DNA of 64,000 bases, taken from Gracilimonas sp. GTDB taxonomy: Bacteria > Bacteroidota > Rhodothermia > Balneolales > Balneolaceae. The notes under the pieces are model-generated. The model saw only the letters and a list, made by a program, of their open reading frames with translations, did no database searches and had not been told where the DNA came from. Made by a program: the position numbers and the translations under genes. Position 1 is the stretch's first letter, and every line of letters starts with the position of its first letter. Where the stretch lies: assembly GCF_014762685.1 (NCBI RefSeq), contig NZ_JABURM010000006.1, positions 546,384 through 610,383 on the forward strand, written 5' to 3'. Shown here piece after piece: positions 25,108 to 33,848 of this stretch.

Positions 25108-26880
25108 TTATCGAAGTAAACGAGATCGGTTGTCTACAATTTTAGCATTTTTCCGAAGTTGTTCTAACCAAACAGAAGAAAACTCTTGAGACTTACGTTG
25201 CTCTAAGCGCTGTCTGATATCTCTGCGTGTTTGTTGATCAAGATTGGCAATATCAGCTTCCATTTTATCTAAAACTTCGACTACAAAAGCAGCACTGTTA
25301 CCGGTTAAAACATCGGAAGTTTCGCCTTCGTTAAGGGCAAAGATTGCTCCAATAATCATCGGTTCACGTCCGGCTCCGGAAAGCACAGTGGCACTGGCTC
25401 TCAAATTGCTTTCATTTTGAATTTCTTTGTCAGCTGCTTCAGCTAGAGCTTCCAGAGTTTGGTTTTGCTGAAGCAGTTCTTGAACCTGTTCTTTAATTAA
25501 TTCCTTGCGGCGTTCAATTTTTACCATGTTTTCAACTTGAGACCGCACTTCATCAAGTGGCCGATAGCCTTCCGGAGTCACTTCCAAAACTTCTAGAACT
25601 ACAAAATCAGAATTTAATTCAAGTATATCTGAAATATCACCTTCGTCGGCTGATTCCAGGAAGTTCATAATTTGTTGACTGCTTCCAAGACCTGAGATAA
25701 AGTTATTCCCTTTGGTAGCAAAGGCTTCTTTCACTTCCAAATCCCGTGCTTCAGCTTCTTCGGCAAAACCGGTTTCTTCTGAAGCGAAAAACTCAAAGTC
25801 AGCGGCATTGTCATTTGCTTCATCAATGGTAGAAGGAAGAGCTTGGATATTATAGCTCATAATCTGAAATTTTATCTCGTTTCCACGCTGAGCCTCTTTT
25901 TTCAAAATGGCTGCCTGATTTGATGTAAGTATCACATCTGAAACTTCACCAACGTTTAAATCGACTGCTGCCTGGTATTCTTCTCGAATGTCAGCACTAT
26001 TTACAAATGAAGAGCGATAATTGGTTGTTGAGGCTTGCCTTACCAAAAATAGCGAGTCATTTTCAGCATTTTCAAAAGCTGTTTTGAGTTCCCTAACATC
26101 CTCAATAATCTGAGCAGTATCCGCCGCAGTGGGTAATTTGCTGAAAGTTACATATCTGAAGCGATAGCTTTCTTCCCTGGTGTAACGTTCTTTGTTGTCA
26201 TTGTAATAATTACGCAGTTCGCGATCAGAAATCTCAAGTTCCTGCTCAGTAACTTCACTGTATGGAAAGCGAATGTAATTTACGTTAGCTGTGCTGTTGT
26301 TTTTGATAAACTCTTGCTCAACCTCTGATTCAGTTACTTGAAGGCCTGCAGAAATATAATTATTTAATTTTTGCTGGCGGCGTTGCTCACGCAATTGAAG
26401 CTCAAGGGCTACAGCTTGTTGAGAAAACTCACTGGAAGAAAGAACCTGTTGGATGGCTTCACGATCAATAGTTCCGTCTTCACGAGTAAAATTTTGTCGG
26501 ATAATGGGGGCGGGATTGTCACCGAAAACCATATCCAGCACTTCTTGATCTGAAACAGTAATTCCTAACTCATCCATTTTTTGGTTCAGTAATCTGGAAT
26601 TAACCAATTCTTCCCAAGCCTGATTCTCATAATTAGCCCTCATTTCGGCAGTCATGGAGTTGCCGGTTTGCTGGCTGTACGCATTCGTATAGTATTGGAC
26701 ACGGCTTTGATATTCTTCATTCGAAATCTTTTCACCATTTACACTGCCTAAAGCGTTTGGCCCGGCTTGCATTGCGTCAAAAAAGTTAACATCTGCCAAA
26801 ACCCACAAAAGGCCAAAAGAACCTATCAGCACCCATAGGATAAATCCGGTGCTATTTCTCATTTTTTCCATTACACCCAT
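25108..26880 (-). CDS. PpiD/SurA-like membrane-anchored peptidyl-prolyl isomerase
   Basis: A 590-residue periplasmic folding factor. One N-terminal helix (about 12-30, STGFILWVLIGSFGLLWVLA) anchors it in the inner membrane. The SurA-N-type segment SVNGEKISNEEYQSRVQYY through LVNSRLLNQKMDELGITVSD comes next. A parvulin-like PPIase region is weakly visible around 230-480, and a C-terminal segment runs to residue 590. The order (anchor, SurA_N_3, PpiC-like) is that of PpiD, which helps exported proteins leave the Sec channel. It is monocistronic with its own terminator. Confidence 0.86.
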   Translation of the reverse strand: MGVMEKMRNSTGFILWVLIGSFGLLWVLADVNFFDAMQAGPNALGSVNGEKISNEEYQSRVQYYTNAYSQQTGNSMTAEMRANYENQAWEELVNSRLLNQKMDELGITVSDQEVLDMVFGDNPAPIIRQNFTREDGTIDREAIQQVLSSSEFSQQAVALELQLREQRRQQKLNNYISAGLQVTESEVEQEFIKNNSTANVNYIRFPYSEVTEQELEISDRELRNYYNDNKERYTREESYRFRYVTFSKLPTAADTAQIIEDVRELKTAFENAENDSLFLVRQASTTNYRSSFVNSADIREEYQAAVDLNVGEVSDVILTSNQAAILKKEAQRGNEIKFQIMSYNIQALPSTIDEANDNAADFEFFASEETGFAEEAEARDLEVKEAFATKGNNFISGLGSSQQIMNFLESADEGDISDILELNSDFVVLEVLEVTPEGYRPLDEVRSQVENMVKIERRKELIKEQVQELLQQNQTLEALAEAADKEIQNESNLRASATVLSGAGREPMIIGAIFALNEGETSDVLTGNSAAFVVEVLDKMEADIANLDQQTRRDIRQRLEQRKSQEFSSVWLEQLRKNAKIVDNRSRLLR

Positions 26881-27015
26881 AAAAGGTTACCTCTAAAAAA
26901 ACATTTATAAATTGCGATTTGGATACTGCCGGTGTCTGTTTTGAACCTTTGACAGTAAGCTTGGAAATATAAGCGAATACCCAAGGAATTGAAAGAAATT
27001 AAAACCAATCTCAGG

Positions 27016-27948
27016 TTAAAATACCTCAATCAGGCGCATGTGCTTTAAGTACTTGCCGGGATCATTGTTAATATTCTTAATCAGCTTGTTAAGATTAACT
27101 GAAAGGCTGTCGATATTATTATATAAAGACGAGTCATTTACCATTTTTCCAAGGGTTCCCTCCCCGTCGTTAATTTTTGTTAGTACTTCACTTAAAGTGA
27201 GGTTGGTTTCATTTAAGCCTCGGCTTAAAGTTTCTAATTCCGCACTTGTAGCTTCCAGGTTATTTATGAGTGAAGTGAGCTGCTCTTTATTTTCTGCACT
27301 GAGATCATTAAGATTTTCCAGAGTGCTTTTTGCGTCCAATATCATTTGGTCTAAATCACTTTGTCTTTTTTGGATGAGTTCGTTGAGCGAACCGGTAGTT
27401 GATTCCAAATTGCGGACAATACCGGAGATGTTTTCTTTGTTCTCCTCATTAAGGGTTTCATTTAGGCTGCCGACCAACTGTTCAACTCCACGAATTGATG
27501 CAGAGATATCATTACTGATTTTTTCACCTTCTTCAGCAAAAGTATCCATCATCCCTTGCTCAAAAACGCCTTTTATGGCTCCTTGATTTGGCACCATTTC
27601 TTCTGAATCAGACTTTTCAATTTCAATAAACTTTCCTCCGAGAACTCCACTCGACTTCAAAACTGCAATGGAGCCTTTAGGTATCCGGTAGCCTTCTTCA
27701 ATATTCAGGGTCACTAATGTAGAATCGGAAGCGAGGAGGTCCATTTCTTTAACTGTACCGATTTTGAACCCCTTTACATTTACCACATTTCCGGGAATAA
27801 GCCCATACACTTGATCGAATTTGGTATATACCACTGTGGAAGACCTGAAAAGCGGTATGTCTTTCATAATATTATAGCCTACAAAGGCTACGATGGTAGC
27901 CACTAATATGGTAAGCCCAATTTTAAGTTCGTTCGAAACTTTTGCCAA
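27016..27948 (-). CDS. MCE-domain lipid-transport protein (MlaD family)
   Basis: A 310-residue protein with one N-terminal helix (about 8-28) and one MCE domain (about 38-120: STVVYTKFDQVYGLIPGNVV, VKGFKIGTVKEMDLL, IPKGSIAVLKSSGVLGGKFI). A long coiled-coil C-terminus follows (NLEATSAELETLSRGLNETN). MlaD-type hexamers carry phospholipid between inner and outer membrane. It starts at TTG 27948, where AGGAG eight bases upstream gives one of the better ribosome sites in the window. It is the third gene of an mlaE-mlaF-mlaD operon on the minus strand. MlaA, MlaB and MlaC equivalents are not in the window. Confidence 0.92.
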   Translation of the reverse strand: MAKVSNELKIGLTILVATIVAFVGYNIMKDIPLFRSSTVVYTKFDQVYGLIPGNVVNVKGFKIGTVKEMDLLASDSTLVTLNIEEGYRIPKGSIAVLKSSGVLGGKFIEIEKSDSEEMVPNQGAIKGVFEQGMMDTFAEEGEKISNDISASIRGVEQLVGSLNETLNEENKENISGIVRNLESTTGSLNELIQKRQSDLDQMILDAKSTLENLNDLSAENKEQLTSLINNLEATSAELETLSRGLNETNLTLSEVLTKINDGEGTLGKMVNDSSLYNNIDSLSVNLNKLIKNINNDPGKYLKHMRLIEVF

Positions 27949-27967
27949 AACAGATCTCCTATGCAGT

Positions 27968-28708
27968 TTAAGAATTTATTTGATATTCACTTGCTGTGAT
28001 GAATTCGAGCAGATTCTGGTTGTCACTATGCTTCATGTCATCGGTTTTCCCAACCCAGCTGAGTTTTTGGTCATCCAAAAAAGCCACCTTATCAGATATC
28101 GCTAAAACGCTGTGCATGTCGTGAGTGATTACAATGGAAGTAATATCGAGGTTATCGGCCATAGTCATAATCAGTTCATTTATCTCTTCGGAAGTTTTGG
28201 GATCGAGCCCGGATGTAGGTTCATCATACAAAAGATAGTCTGGTTTCAAAATAATGGCGCGTGCTAATCCGACTCGTTTTCTCATCCCACCGGAAAGTTC
28301 TGAAGTTGATTTGTCTCCAGCTTCTTTAAGATTTACCATTTCTAACGCTTCATTTACATTATGGGTAATCTCCTCCTCCCCTTGCTCAGTAAAATATCGT
28401 AAGGGAAAGGCCACATTTTCAAAAGTGCTGATGGAATCGAAGAGGGCCCCGCCTTGAAACAAGATGCCAAAACGTTGTCGAACCTTTCTGAGTTCAGAAT
28501 AACTAAGCTCAAATACACACTTTCCGTCAATCAATACTTCCCCTTCATCAGGGTATAATAAAGCATTCAGGTGTTTTAGCAATACTGATTTCCCGCAACC
28601 GGATTTACCGATTACAGCTGTAGTTTCTCCATCGTGGATATCAAAAGAAACATCTTTCCAAACAAGCAACTCGCCAAAACTTTTTGTCAGGTTTTTAATC
28701 TCAATCAT
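27968..28708 (-). CDS. ABC transporter ATP-binding protein (MlaF-like)
   Basis: A 246-residue ATPase that powers the MlaE/MlaD lipid transporter. Walker A is GKSGCGKS (about 34-41), the Q-loop lies in GILFQGGALFDS, the ABC signature is LSGGMRKR, Walker B is LLYDEPTSGLD and the switch His is in VITHDMHS. The GALFDS form of the Q-loop is typical of MlaF. It overlaps nothing and lies three bases after the permease gene and 19 before mlaD. Confidence 0.94.
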   Translation of the reverse strand: MIEIKNLTKSFGELLVWKDVSFDIHDGETTAVIGKSGCGKSVLLKHLNALLYPDEGEVLIDGKCVFELSYSELRKVRQRFGILFQGGALFDSISTFENVAFPLRYFTEQGEEEITHNVNEALEMVNLKEAGDKSTSELSGGMRKRVGLARAIILKPDYLLYDEPTSGLDPKTSEEINELIMTMADNLDITSIVITHDMHSVLAISDKVAFLDDQKLSWVGKTDDMKHSDNQNLLEFITASEYQINS

Positions 28709-28711
28709 GGG

Positions 28712-29470
28712 TTATAGCAATATAGCGGCTAGTGCAAAATCAGCTAAAAGTACAAAGATACAACTTAATACTGTTGCTTGTGTAGTAGCGTTCCCCACTC
28801 CTTCGGCGCCCCCAAAAGCATAATAACCTTTGTAACAGGCTATGGAAGTGATTACAAATCCGAATACGATAGATTTTATATAACCGAAAATAATATCTGA
28901 TTCAAAAAAGAAAGCGCGTGCCCCTTCCATAAATTCAGCTGCAGGTAGAATGCCATCTAAAGCCCCTGCAGAAACTCCCCCTATAATTCCAAAAACCGCA
29001 GCAGTGGTATACAAAATTGGAAACATTAACAGACCGGCTAATATTCGCGGAACCACCAGGAAAGAAACAGAATTAAACCCCATAGATTCAAGTGCATCAA
29101 TTTGTTCACTTACACGCATGGTGCCAAGCTCTGTTGAAATTCGTGCCCCAACTTTTCCGGATAAGACAAGGGCACTGATTACCGCGGCGAGCTCGATAAC
29201 AATAGATTGGGCAACAATAGAGCCAATTATTGTACTTGGATATATATCAGTATCTAATTGATAGGCAGTTTGTAACGTCAAAACAGCCCCGGTAAAAATA
29301 CCTGTCAGAAAGATAATAGGGATAGATTCATAGCCGACCTTTACAAATTCCTGAAACAGATTTTTGCGATAGGTGCTGAATTCTGTAGACGAACGTAATG
29401 CCTGATATAATAGAAGGGCGTAATTGCCAAATTGTTTTAATCCGGCAGCCCCAGGTAAATTGGTAATCAT
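28712..29470 (-). CDS. MlaE-type ABC permease
   Basis: A 252-residue inner-membrane permease of the MlaE family with about five helices. The conserved block KVGARISTELGTMRVSEQIDALESMG sits mid-protein, with FVKVGYESIPIIFLTGIFTGAVL before it. It is the first gene of mlaE-mlaF-mlaD. The operon promoter must lie in the 450-base gap shared with the divergent aroC gene. Confidence 0.94.
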   Translation of the reverse strand: MITNLPGAAGLKQFGNYALLLYQALRSSTEFSTYRKNLFQEFVKVGYESIPIIFLTGIFTGAVLTLQTAYQLDTDIYPSTIIGSIVAQSIVIELAAVISALVLSGKVGARISTELGTMRVSEQIDALESMGFNSVSFLVVPRILAGLLMFPILYTTAAVFGIIGGVSAGALDGILPAAEFMEGARAFFFESDIIFGYIKSIVFGFVITSIACYKGYYAFGGAEGVGNATTQATVLSCIFVLLADFALAAILL

Positions 29471-29920
29471 TTCTTAATTAATAATCTTGACGTATTGCCG
29501 AAGCATTTGATTATATTACAAAACATTTTTGCCAATTGTGATTTATAAATAGTTAATAAGTTCAGCGGTTGCCATCGGTTGCCGATAATTTTCCAACAAC
29601 TGAACTTACGACAGCCAGGTTAAATACATCAAGTGTTTTAATCATTTTCTTTTTGAACAACATCGTGGTAATCGAAAGGGTTCAGATAAGGTTGTTCAGG
29701 GTGATTAACTAGCAACAAAAAAGATTAGAACACAGAGAGATTTTAAGGCTTCTTGGTTAGTTTAAGATGCCGGATCTAATATTTTAAAAATGTTGTTTAA
29801 TCTCAGCAGGAACTGATATCAAATTTGGGAGGAATTACGATATTTAGCTTTAAAGTAAAGCTGCTTTAATTACCTTTCACCCATACTTTAGTTTATAATT
29901 ATTTAAAAGTAATTCATCAT
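29471..29920. other. Divergent intergenic region with an inverted repeat
   Basis: I see no gene in these 450 bases between mlaE (-) and aroC (+). TAAGTTCAGCGGTTG (29557-29571) and CAACAACTGAACTTA (29594-29608) form an inverted repeat with 13 of 15 pairs. The loop side contains CGGTTGCC twice (29566-29573 and 29576-29583). It could be a dyad operator, an RNA hairpin or a degenerate repeat. The remainder is AT-rich and should hold both promoters, which I could not place. Confidence 0.45.
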
Positions 29921-31105
29921 ATGATCAGATATATAACAGCCGGAGAATCGCATGGGCCGGGACTCACTGGAATTGTAGAAGGCGTGCCGGCGGGGCTCCC
30001 TCTTACGGAAGAAGATATTGCCGTTCATTTAGTGCGTCGTCAACAAGGTTATGGCCGAGGTGGGCGTATGGCTTTTGAGAAAGATTTTGCAACCATCAGC
30101 TCCGGACTTCGCTTTGGTAAAACAATGGGTGGGCCTATTGCTATGAACATGCCTAATCGTGCTTTTGAAAAGGATGATGCAGGTTGGCCAACTGTGATGA
30201 ATAAAGAAATTGAAGCTGAAGGGATTGAAAAAATCACACTCCCCAGGCCGGGGCATGCGGATCTTGTAGGGGCCCAAAAATATAATTTCGATGATATCCG
30301 TCCGGTGATTGAACGATCAAGTGCCCGGGAAACAGCTATGCGTGTAGCGTGCTGCAGTATAGCACGGAAGTTTCTAAAGCATTTTGGAATTCAAATTGGC
30401 GGGCATGTATTACGAATTGGGTCAGTAGGATTCGACAGTTGGGAAAAAGTAAGAGCGCTTACCGACCCCCTGGCCGAACAAGGTGCTGAGAAGATTTACC
30501 AAGCAGCGGATGAATCTGATGTTCGGTGTTTGGATGAAAAGCTTTCGGCAGAAATGAGAGAAGAAATTAAAAAGCGCAGAAAAGAAGGCTCTTCGCTCGG
30601 TGGTATTTATGAAATTGTGATTACAGGGTTGCCGGTTGGGCTGGGAAGTTATGTTCACTGGGATAGAAAATTAGACGGCATGCTGGCTCAGGCTATCATG
30701 AGTACACAAGCGATGAAGGGTGTGGAAATTGGGCTTGGATTTGAGTCGGGACACAAGCCGGGGCATGAAGTTCATGATGAAATAACTCATGAAAAAAATA
30801 AATTTAGCCGAAGAACCAACCGTATGGGAGGCATTGAAGGTGGTATGAGTACAGGAATGCCTATTATAATCCGAGGTGTTATGAAGCCGATTCCTACTAT
30901 GCTGAATCCACTGCGTACTGTGGATATGCAAACAAAAGAAGAAACCGAAACCCGCTATGAACGTTCTGATGTTTGTGCTTTACCCCGTGCAGTAGTTGTT
31001 GCAGAAAGTGTTGTAGCCCCGATAATAGCGAACGCTTTCTTAGAGAAATTTGGCGGAGATTCGATTCAGGAAATTGAAGCAAATTTTAAAACTAATACAC
31101 AATGA
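29921..31105 (+). CDS. aroC: Chorismate synthase
   Basis: A 394-residue enzyme that converts EPSP to chorismate with reduced FMN, the last common step of aromatic synthesis. Signatures are GESHGPGLTGIVEGVPAGL, RRQQGYGRGGRM, SSARETAMRVACCSIARKF and GIEGGMSTGMPIIIRG, with RSDVCALPRAVVVAESV at the C-terminal side. It heads a co-directional group: its stop overlaps the TPR gene start (ATGA), followed by the LysM and CPBP genes. Confidence 0.97.
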   Translation: MIRYITAGESHGPGLTGIVEGVPAGLPLTEEDIAVHLVRRQQGYGRGGRMAFEKDFATISSGLRFGKTMGGPIAMNMPNRAFEKDDAGWPTVMNKEIEAEGIEKITLPRPGHADLVGAQKYNFDDIRPVIERSSARETAMRVACCSIARKFLKHFGIQIGGHVLRIGSVGFDSWEKVRALTDPLAEQGAEKIYQAADESDVRCLDEKLSAEMREEIKKRRKEGSSLGGIYEIVITGLPVGLGSYVHWDRKLDGMLAQAIMSTQAMKGVEIGLGFESGHKPGHEVHDEITHEKNKFSRRTNRMGGIEGGMSTGMPIIIRGVMKPIPTMLNPLRTVDMQTKEETETRYERSDVCALPRAVVVAESVVAPIIANAFLEKFGGDSIQEIEANFKTNTQ

Positions 31106-31428
31106 GTTCCAGGATTTCAACGTTGGCAAAGGCGGTAAAAGAACATCCGGAAGATTCTTTCTACAAGTTTACTTTGGCACTGGAAATGTTGAAAATAAGT
31201 CAACCTGAAAAAGCGAGGGTTTTATTTGAGTCTATCAGACAGGATGATCCTGAATATGTAGGCGTATATTATCATTTAGCTAAACTTTATATTGAATTGG
31301 GAGAGAACAAAAAGGCATTGGGTTCCTATAAAGAGGGGATTAAAATGGCTGAAAATCAGAACGATCAGCATACAAAGTCAGAATTATCAGCGGCTCTGTT
31401 GAACCTTGAAATTGAAATGGCAGATTAG
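31102..31428 (+). CDS. Small TPR-repeat protein
   Basis: A 108-residue, soluble protein made of about two to three tetratricopeptide helix pairs (YKFTLALEMLKISQPEKARV, VYYHLAKLYIELGENKKALG, SYKEGIKMAE). No signal peptide. TPR proteins serve as protein-binding scaffolds, and no partner is obvious. Its ATG overlaps the aroC stop (ATGA) and it ends three bases before the LysM gene, so the three are translated from one message. Confidence 0.82.
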   Translation: MSSRISTLAKAVKEHPEDSFYKFTLALEMLKISQPEKARVLFESIRQDDPEYVGVYYHLAKLYIELGENKKALGSYKEGIKMAENQNDQHTKSELSAALLNLEIEMAD

Positions 31429-31430
31429 TT

Positions 31431-32423
31431 ATGAATAAAATATTCAGTTTTTTAAAAAAATTAGCTCCGGTTGCGATTATAATGTTTTTTTTGCTGAGCA
31501 CAAATATAATGGGTCAGGAAAAAGCCACATATTTGGTGAAGCAAGGGGATACCTTATATGGAATTTCAAAAAAACTGGATGTAACAATTGCTGAACTTAA
31601 ACAATGGAATAACATTTCCGGTAATGAAATAGAATTAGGGCAAGAGTTGATCTATTATCTTCGTGATGAAAGCGTTCGAAATGAAGAGTTGCCTGAAGAA
31701 CCATCCAATCCTTTAGTAACTAATTCGTCCGGCAATCAAAATGTAATTTATGTTGTAAAAAGCGGGGATACCTTATTTAGGATAGCCCGGACGCATAACA
31801 TGAGCCTTGAAGAACTAAAAAGCCTGAACAACCTGACGGATAATAATATTCGCATCGGGCAAGAGCTCGCCGTGAAGAAATTAAATGAAGCCCCTCCTTC
31901 AGTTGCGCGATTTTCCGAAGAATCTTCACCACAAGGTGTTTTTTCAGTTTATGAGGTGAAAAGGGGAGATTCATTTGCAGAACTTCTTACCCGTTTTAAA
32001 ATGACTGAAGATGAATTTAAAAAACTCAATCCGGAATTAAACTCTGGCAGGCTACCGACAGGCCAGGATGTGACGGTTCTCTTGCCTCCATCGCGAAACT
32101 ATGAGAATCCCTATTTGCAAAAGGCAAACTTACAAGACTTAGGTGAAGTTCGGGTTAACCGTTATGATGATTCTGAATTTGGCGAGACGACCACAAATGG
32201 CGAGTTATATGATCCTGAAGCACTGACTGCCGCGCATTCTAATATTGCCTTGGGGAGCATTATCTTTGTGGAAAACGTGCAAACCGGAAATGGTGTGTAT
32301 GTTAGAATAAATGATCGAATTACCGGGGCAGGATTGAAACTTTCGCATAGAGCATTTAGTACACTTCGACTCAATCAGGCTACTCAGCCGGCGGTAACTA
32401 TTTACACAGAAGTGAATGACTAA
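31431..32423 (+). CDS. LysM x3 / RlpA-like DPBB secreted protein
   Basis: A 330-residue exported protein. A signal peptide (about 1-28, ending IMGQ) is followed by three LysM domains (about 33-77, 104-148 and 172-220; YLVKQGDTLYGISKKL, YVVKSGDTLFRIAR, YEVKRGDSFAELLTRF). A C-terminal double-psi beta-barrel (about 230-330) resembles RlpA. The RlpA catalytic set is present: Glu in TTNGELYD, His in TAAHSN and Asp in RINDR. RlpA cleaves denuded glycan strands at division septa, so a LysM-targeted peptidoglycan lytic transglycosylase is inferred. Its stop overlaps the CPBP gene start by eight bases. Confidence 0.85.
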   Translation: MNKIFSFLKKLAPVAIIMFFLLSTNIMGQEKATYLVKQGDTLYGISKKLDVTIAELKQWNNISGNEIELGQELIYYLRDESVRNEELPEEPSNPLVTNSSGNQNVIYVVKSGDTLFRIARTHNMSLEELKSLNNLTDNNIRIGQELAVKKLNEAPPSVARFSEESSPQGVFSVYEVKRGDSFAELLTRFKMTEDEFKKLNPELNSGRLPTGQDVTVLLPPSRNYENPYLQKANLQDLGEVRVNRYDDSEFGETTTNGELYDPEALTAAHSNIALGSIIFVENVQTGNGVYVRINDRITGAGLKLSHRAFSTLRLNQATQPAVTIYTEVND

Positions 32424-33141
32424 CCACGTTAAAAAATATTTTGAGAACACAAATACCTTACTCTACAGCTTCCTGGTAAGCTTGCCGTTATTTTTGTTAT
32501 ATGAATTATTAATTATCATTTCCCAGCCTTCCGGAGAAGCCATTGTTCGCATAAGTGTAGATGTGTGGATCAAAACGCTTTTTGCTTATCTCGGAGTAAA
32601 TGCTGTTTCATTTTCACTGCTGTTGGTAGCGATTATTGGACTTTTTATCCTATATAAAGAACGGCACCGTTTGAAAGAGCTTCAATTCACCTACTTTCCG
32701 GTATTGATTTTAGAAGCTACCGTTTATGCAATAGTAGTTGCAATAATTAGCCAGTCGATGGTGTCATTTATTCTTAATATGGCAGCTTCAGACCCTATCA
32801 ATAGCTTATCGATGGCTCAAAAAATTGCATTATCGTTGGGGGCAGGTTTGTATGAGGAACTGTTTTTTAGGGTTATACTTGTAACATTGTTCATACTCGC
32901 TTTTTCCAAACTGTTGGGTAAAAAATGGGCAGGAATTACAGCAGCAGTAGTGCTTTCAGCGCTGTTATTTTCAGCCGTTCACTACATTGGTTCGATGGGC
33001 GATGCTTTTACGCTCGGGTCATTTCTTTACAGGTTTTTATTTGGTATAATACTTAATGGAATATATGTTTGGAGAGGATTTGGTGTAGCTGCATGGACCC
33101 ATGCAATTTATGATATAATGGTGATCGTCTTTCTATCATAA
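32416..33141 (+). CDS. CPBP-family intramembrane protease
   Basis: A 241-residue polytopic membrane protein of the CAAX protease/bacteriocin-processing (Abi) family. Motif 1 is EELFFRVIL, motif 2 FSAVHYIG and motif 3 WTHAIYD, carrying the Glu and His residues needed for catalysis. There are about seven to eight helices. Bacterial members process peptides or act in envelope maintenance, and the substrate here is unknown. It is the fourth gene of the aroC group and overlaps the LysM gene by eight bases, which suggests an envelope role. Confidence 0.88.
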   Translation: MTNHVKKYFENTNTLLYSFLVSLPLFLLYELLIIISQPSGEAIVRISVDVWIKTLFAYLGVNAVSFSLLLVAIIGLFILYKERHRLKELQFTYFPVLILEATVYAIVVAIISQSMVSFILNMAASDPINSLSMAQKIALSLGAGLYEELFFRVILVTLFILAFSKLLGKKWAGITAAVVLSALLFSAVHYIGSMGDAFTLGSFLYRFLFGIILNGIYVWRGFGVAAWTHAIYDIMVIVFLS

Positions 33142-33272
33142 AAGGTATTTATTAACGGGTTGATCAATAGAATCTATTTAACATTAAAGTATTATAGCAG
33201 TAATATTTAATAGATTGATATCGTCCAAGTAACAAAGCAGTTAACACGTATCGGTAAAGAAGGGATGGGTAA

Positions 33273-33848
33273 ATGTCTCAATTAACGAGAGATGAAATAA
33301 AAAAACAGAAGGATTTTGATAAAGAGATTATCCCTCATATGGATGCGTTGTATAACTTTGCCCTTAGGTTAACAACGGACCCCAATGATGCAGAAGATCT
33401 TGTTCAGGATACTATTGTAAAAGCATACCGGTTCTTCAGCAGCTATGAAAAGGGGACAAATGCCAAGGCATGGATGTTTAGGATTCTTAAGAATTCATTC
33501 ATCAATAATTATCGAAAAACCTCAAAAAAACCATCTCAGGTAGATTACGATGAGGTTTCCTCCTATTATGAATCTATTCGGGCAGAAAGAACAGAGACTT
33601 CTGACCTGGAAAACCTGATGTTTCGGGAGATGATGGATGATGACCTGTCGACGGCTTTGAAACGTTTGCCTGAAGATTTTCGAACGGTAGTTTTATTATG
33701 TGATGTTGAAGGGTACACCTATGAAGAAATCGCTAATATGCTTGATGTACCTATTGGAACCATACGATCAAGGCTACATCGTGGACGGAATTTACTTAAA
33801 ACGGAATTATTGGAATACGCTAAGAAGAGAGGCTACACCGGAGACTGA
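33273..33848 (+). CDS. ECF-type RNA polymerase sigma factor
   Basis: A 191-residue sigma-70 family factor with only regions 2 and 4. Region 2 reads MDALYNFALRLTTDPNDAED then LVQDTIVKAYRFFSSYEKGT and AWMFRILKNSFINNYRK. Region 4 reads LKRLPEDFRTVVLLCDVEGY and IANMLDVPIGTIRSRLHRGR. An AAGAAGGG stretch upstream may serve as the ribosome site. Homologues usually precede a zinc-finger anti-sigma gene. Here the next gene is a convergent histidine kinase whose 3' end overlaps this gene by 16 bases. How the factor is restrained is not evident. Confidence 0.93.
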   Translation: MSQLTRDEIKKQKDFDKEIIPHMDALYNFALRLTTDPNDAEDLVQDTIVKAYRFFSSYEKGTNAKAWMFRILKNSFINNYRKTSKKPSQVDYDEVSSYYESIRAERTETSDLENLMFREMMDDDLSTALKRLPEDFRTVVLLCDVEGYTYEEIANMLDVPIGTIRSRLHRGRNLLKTELLEYAKKRGYTGD

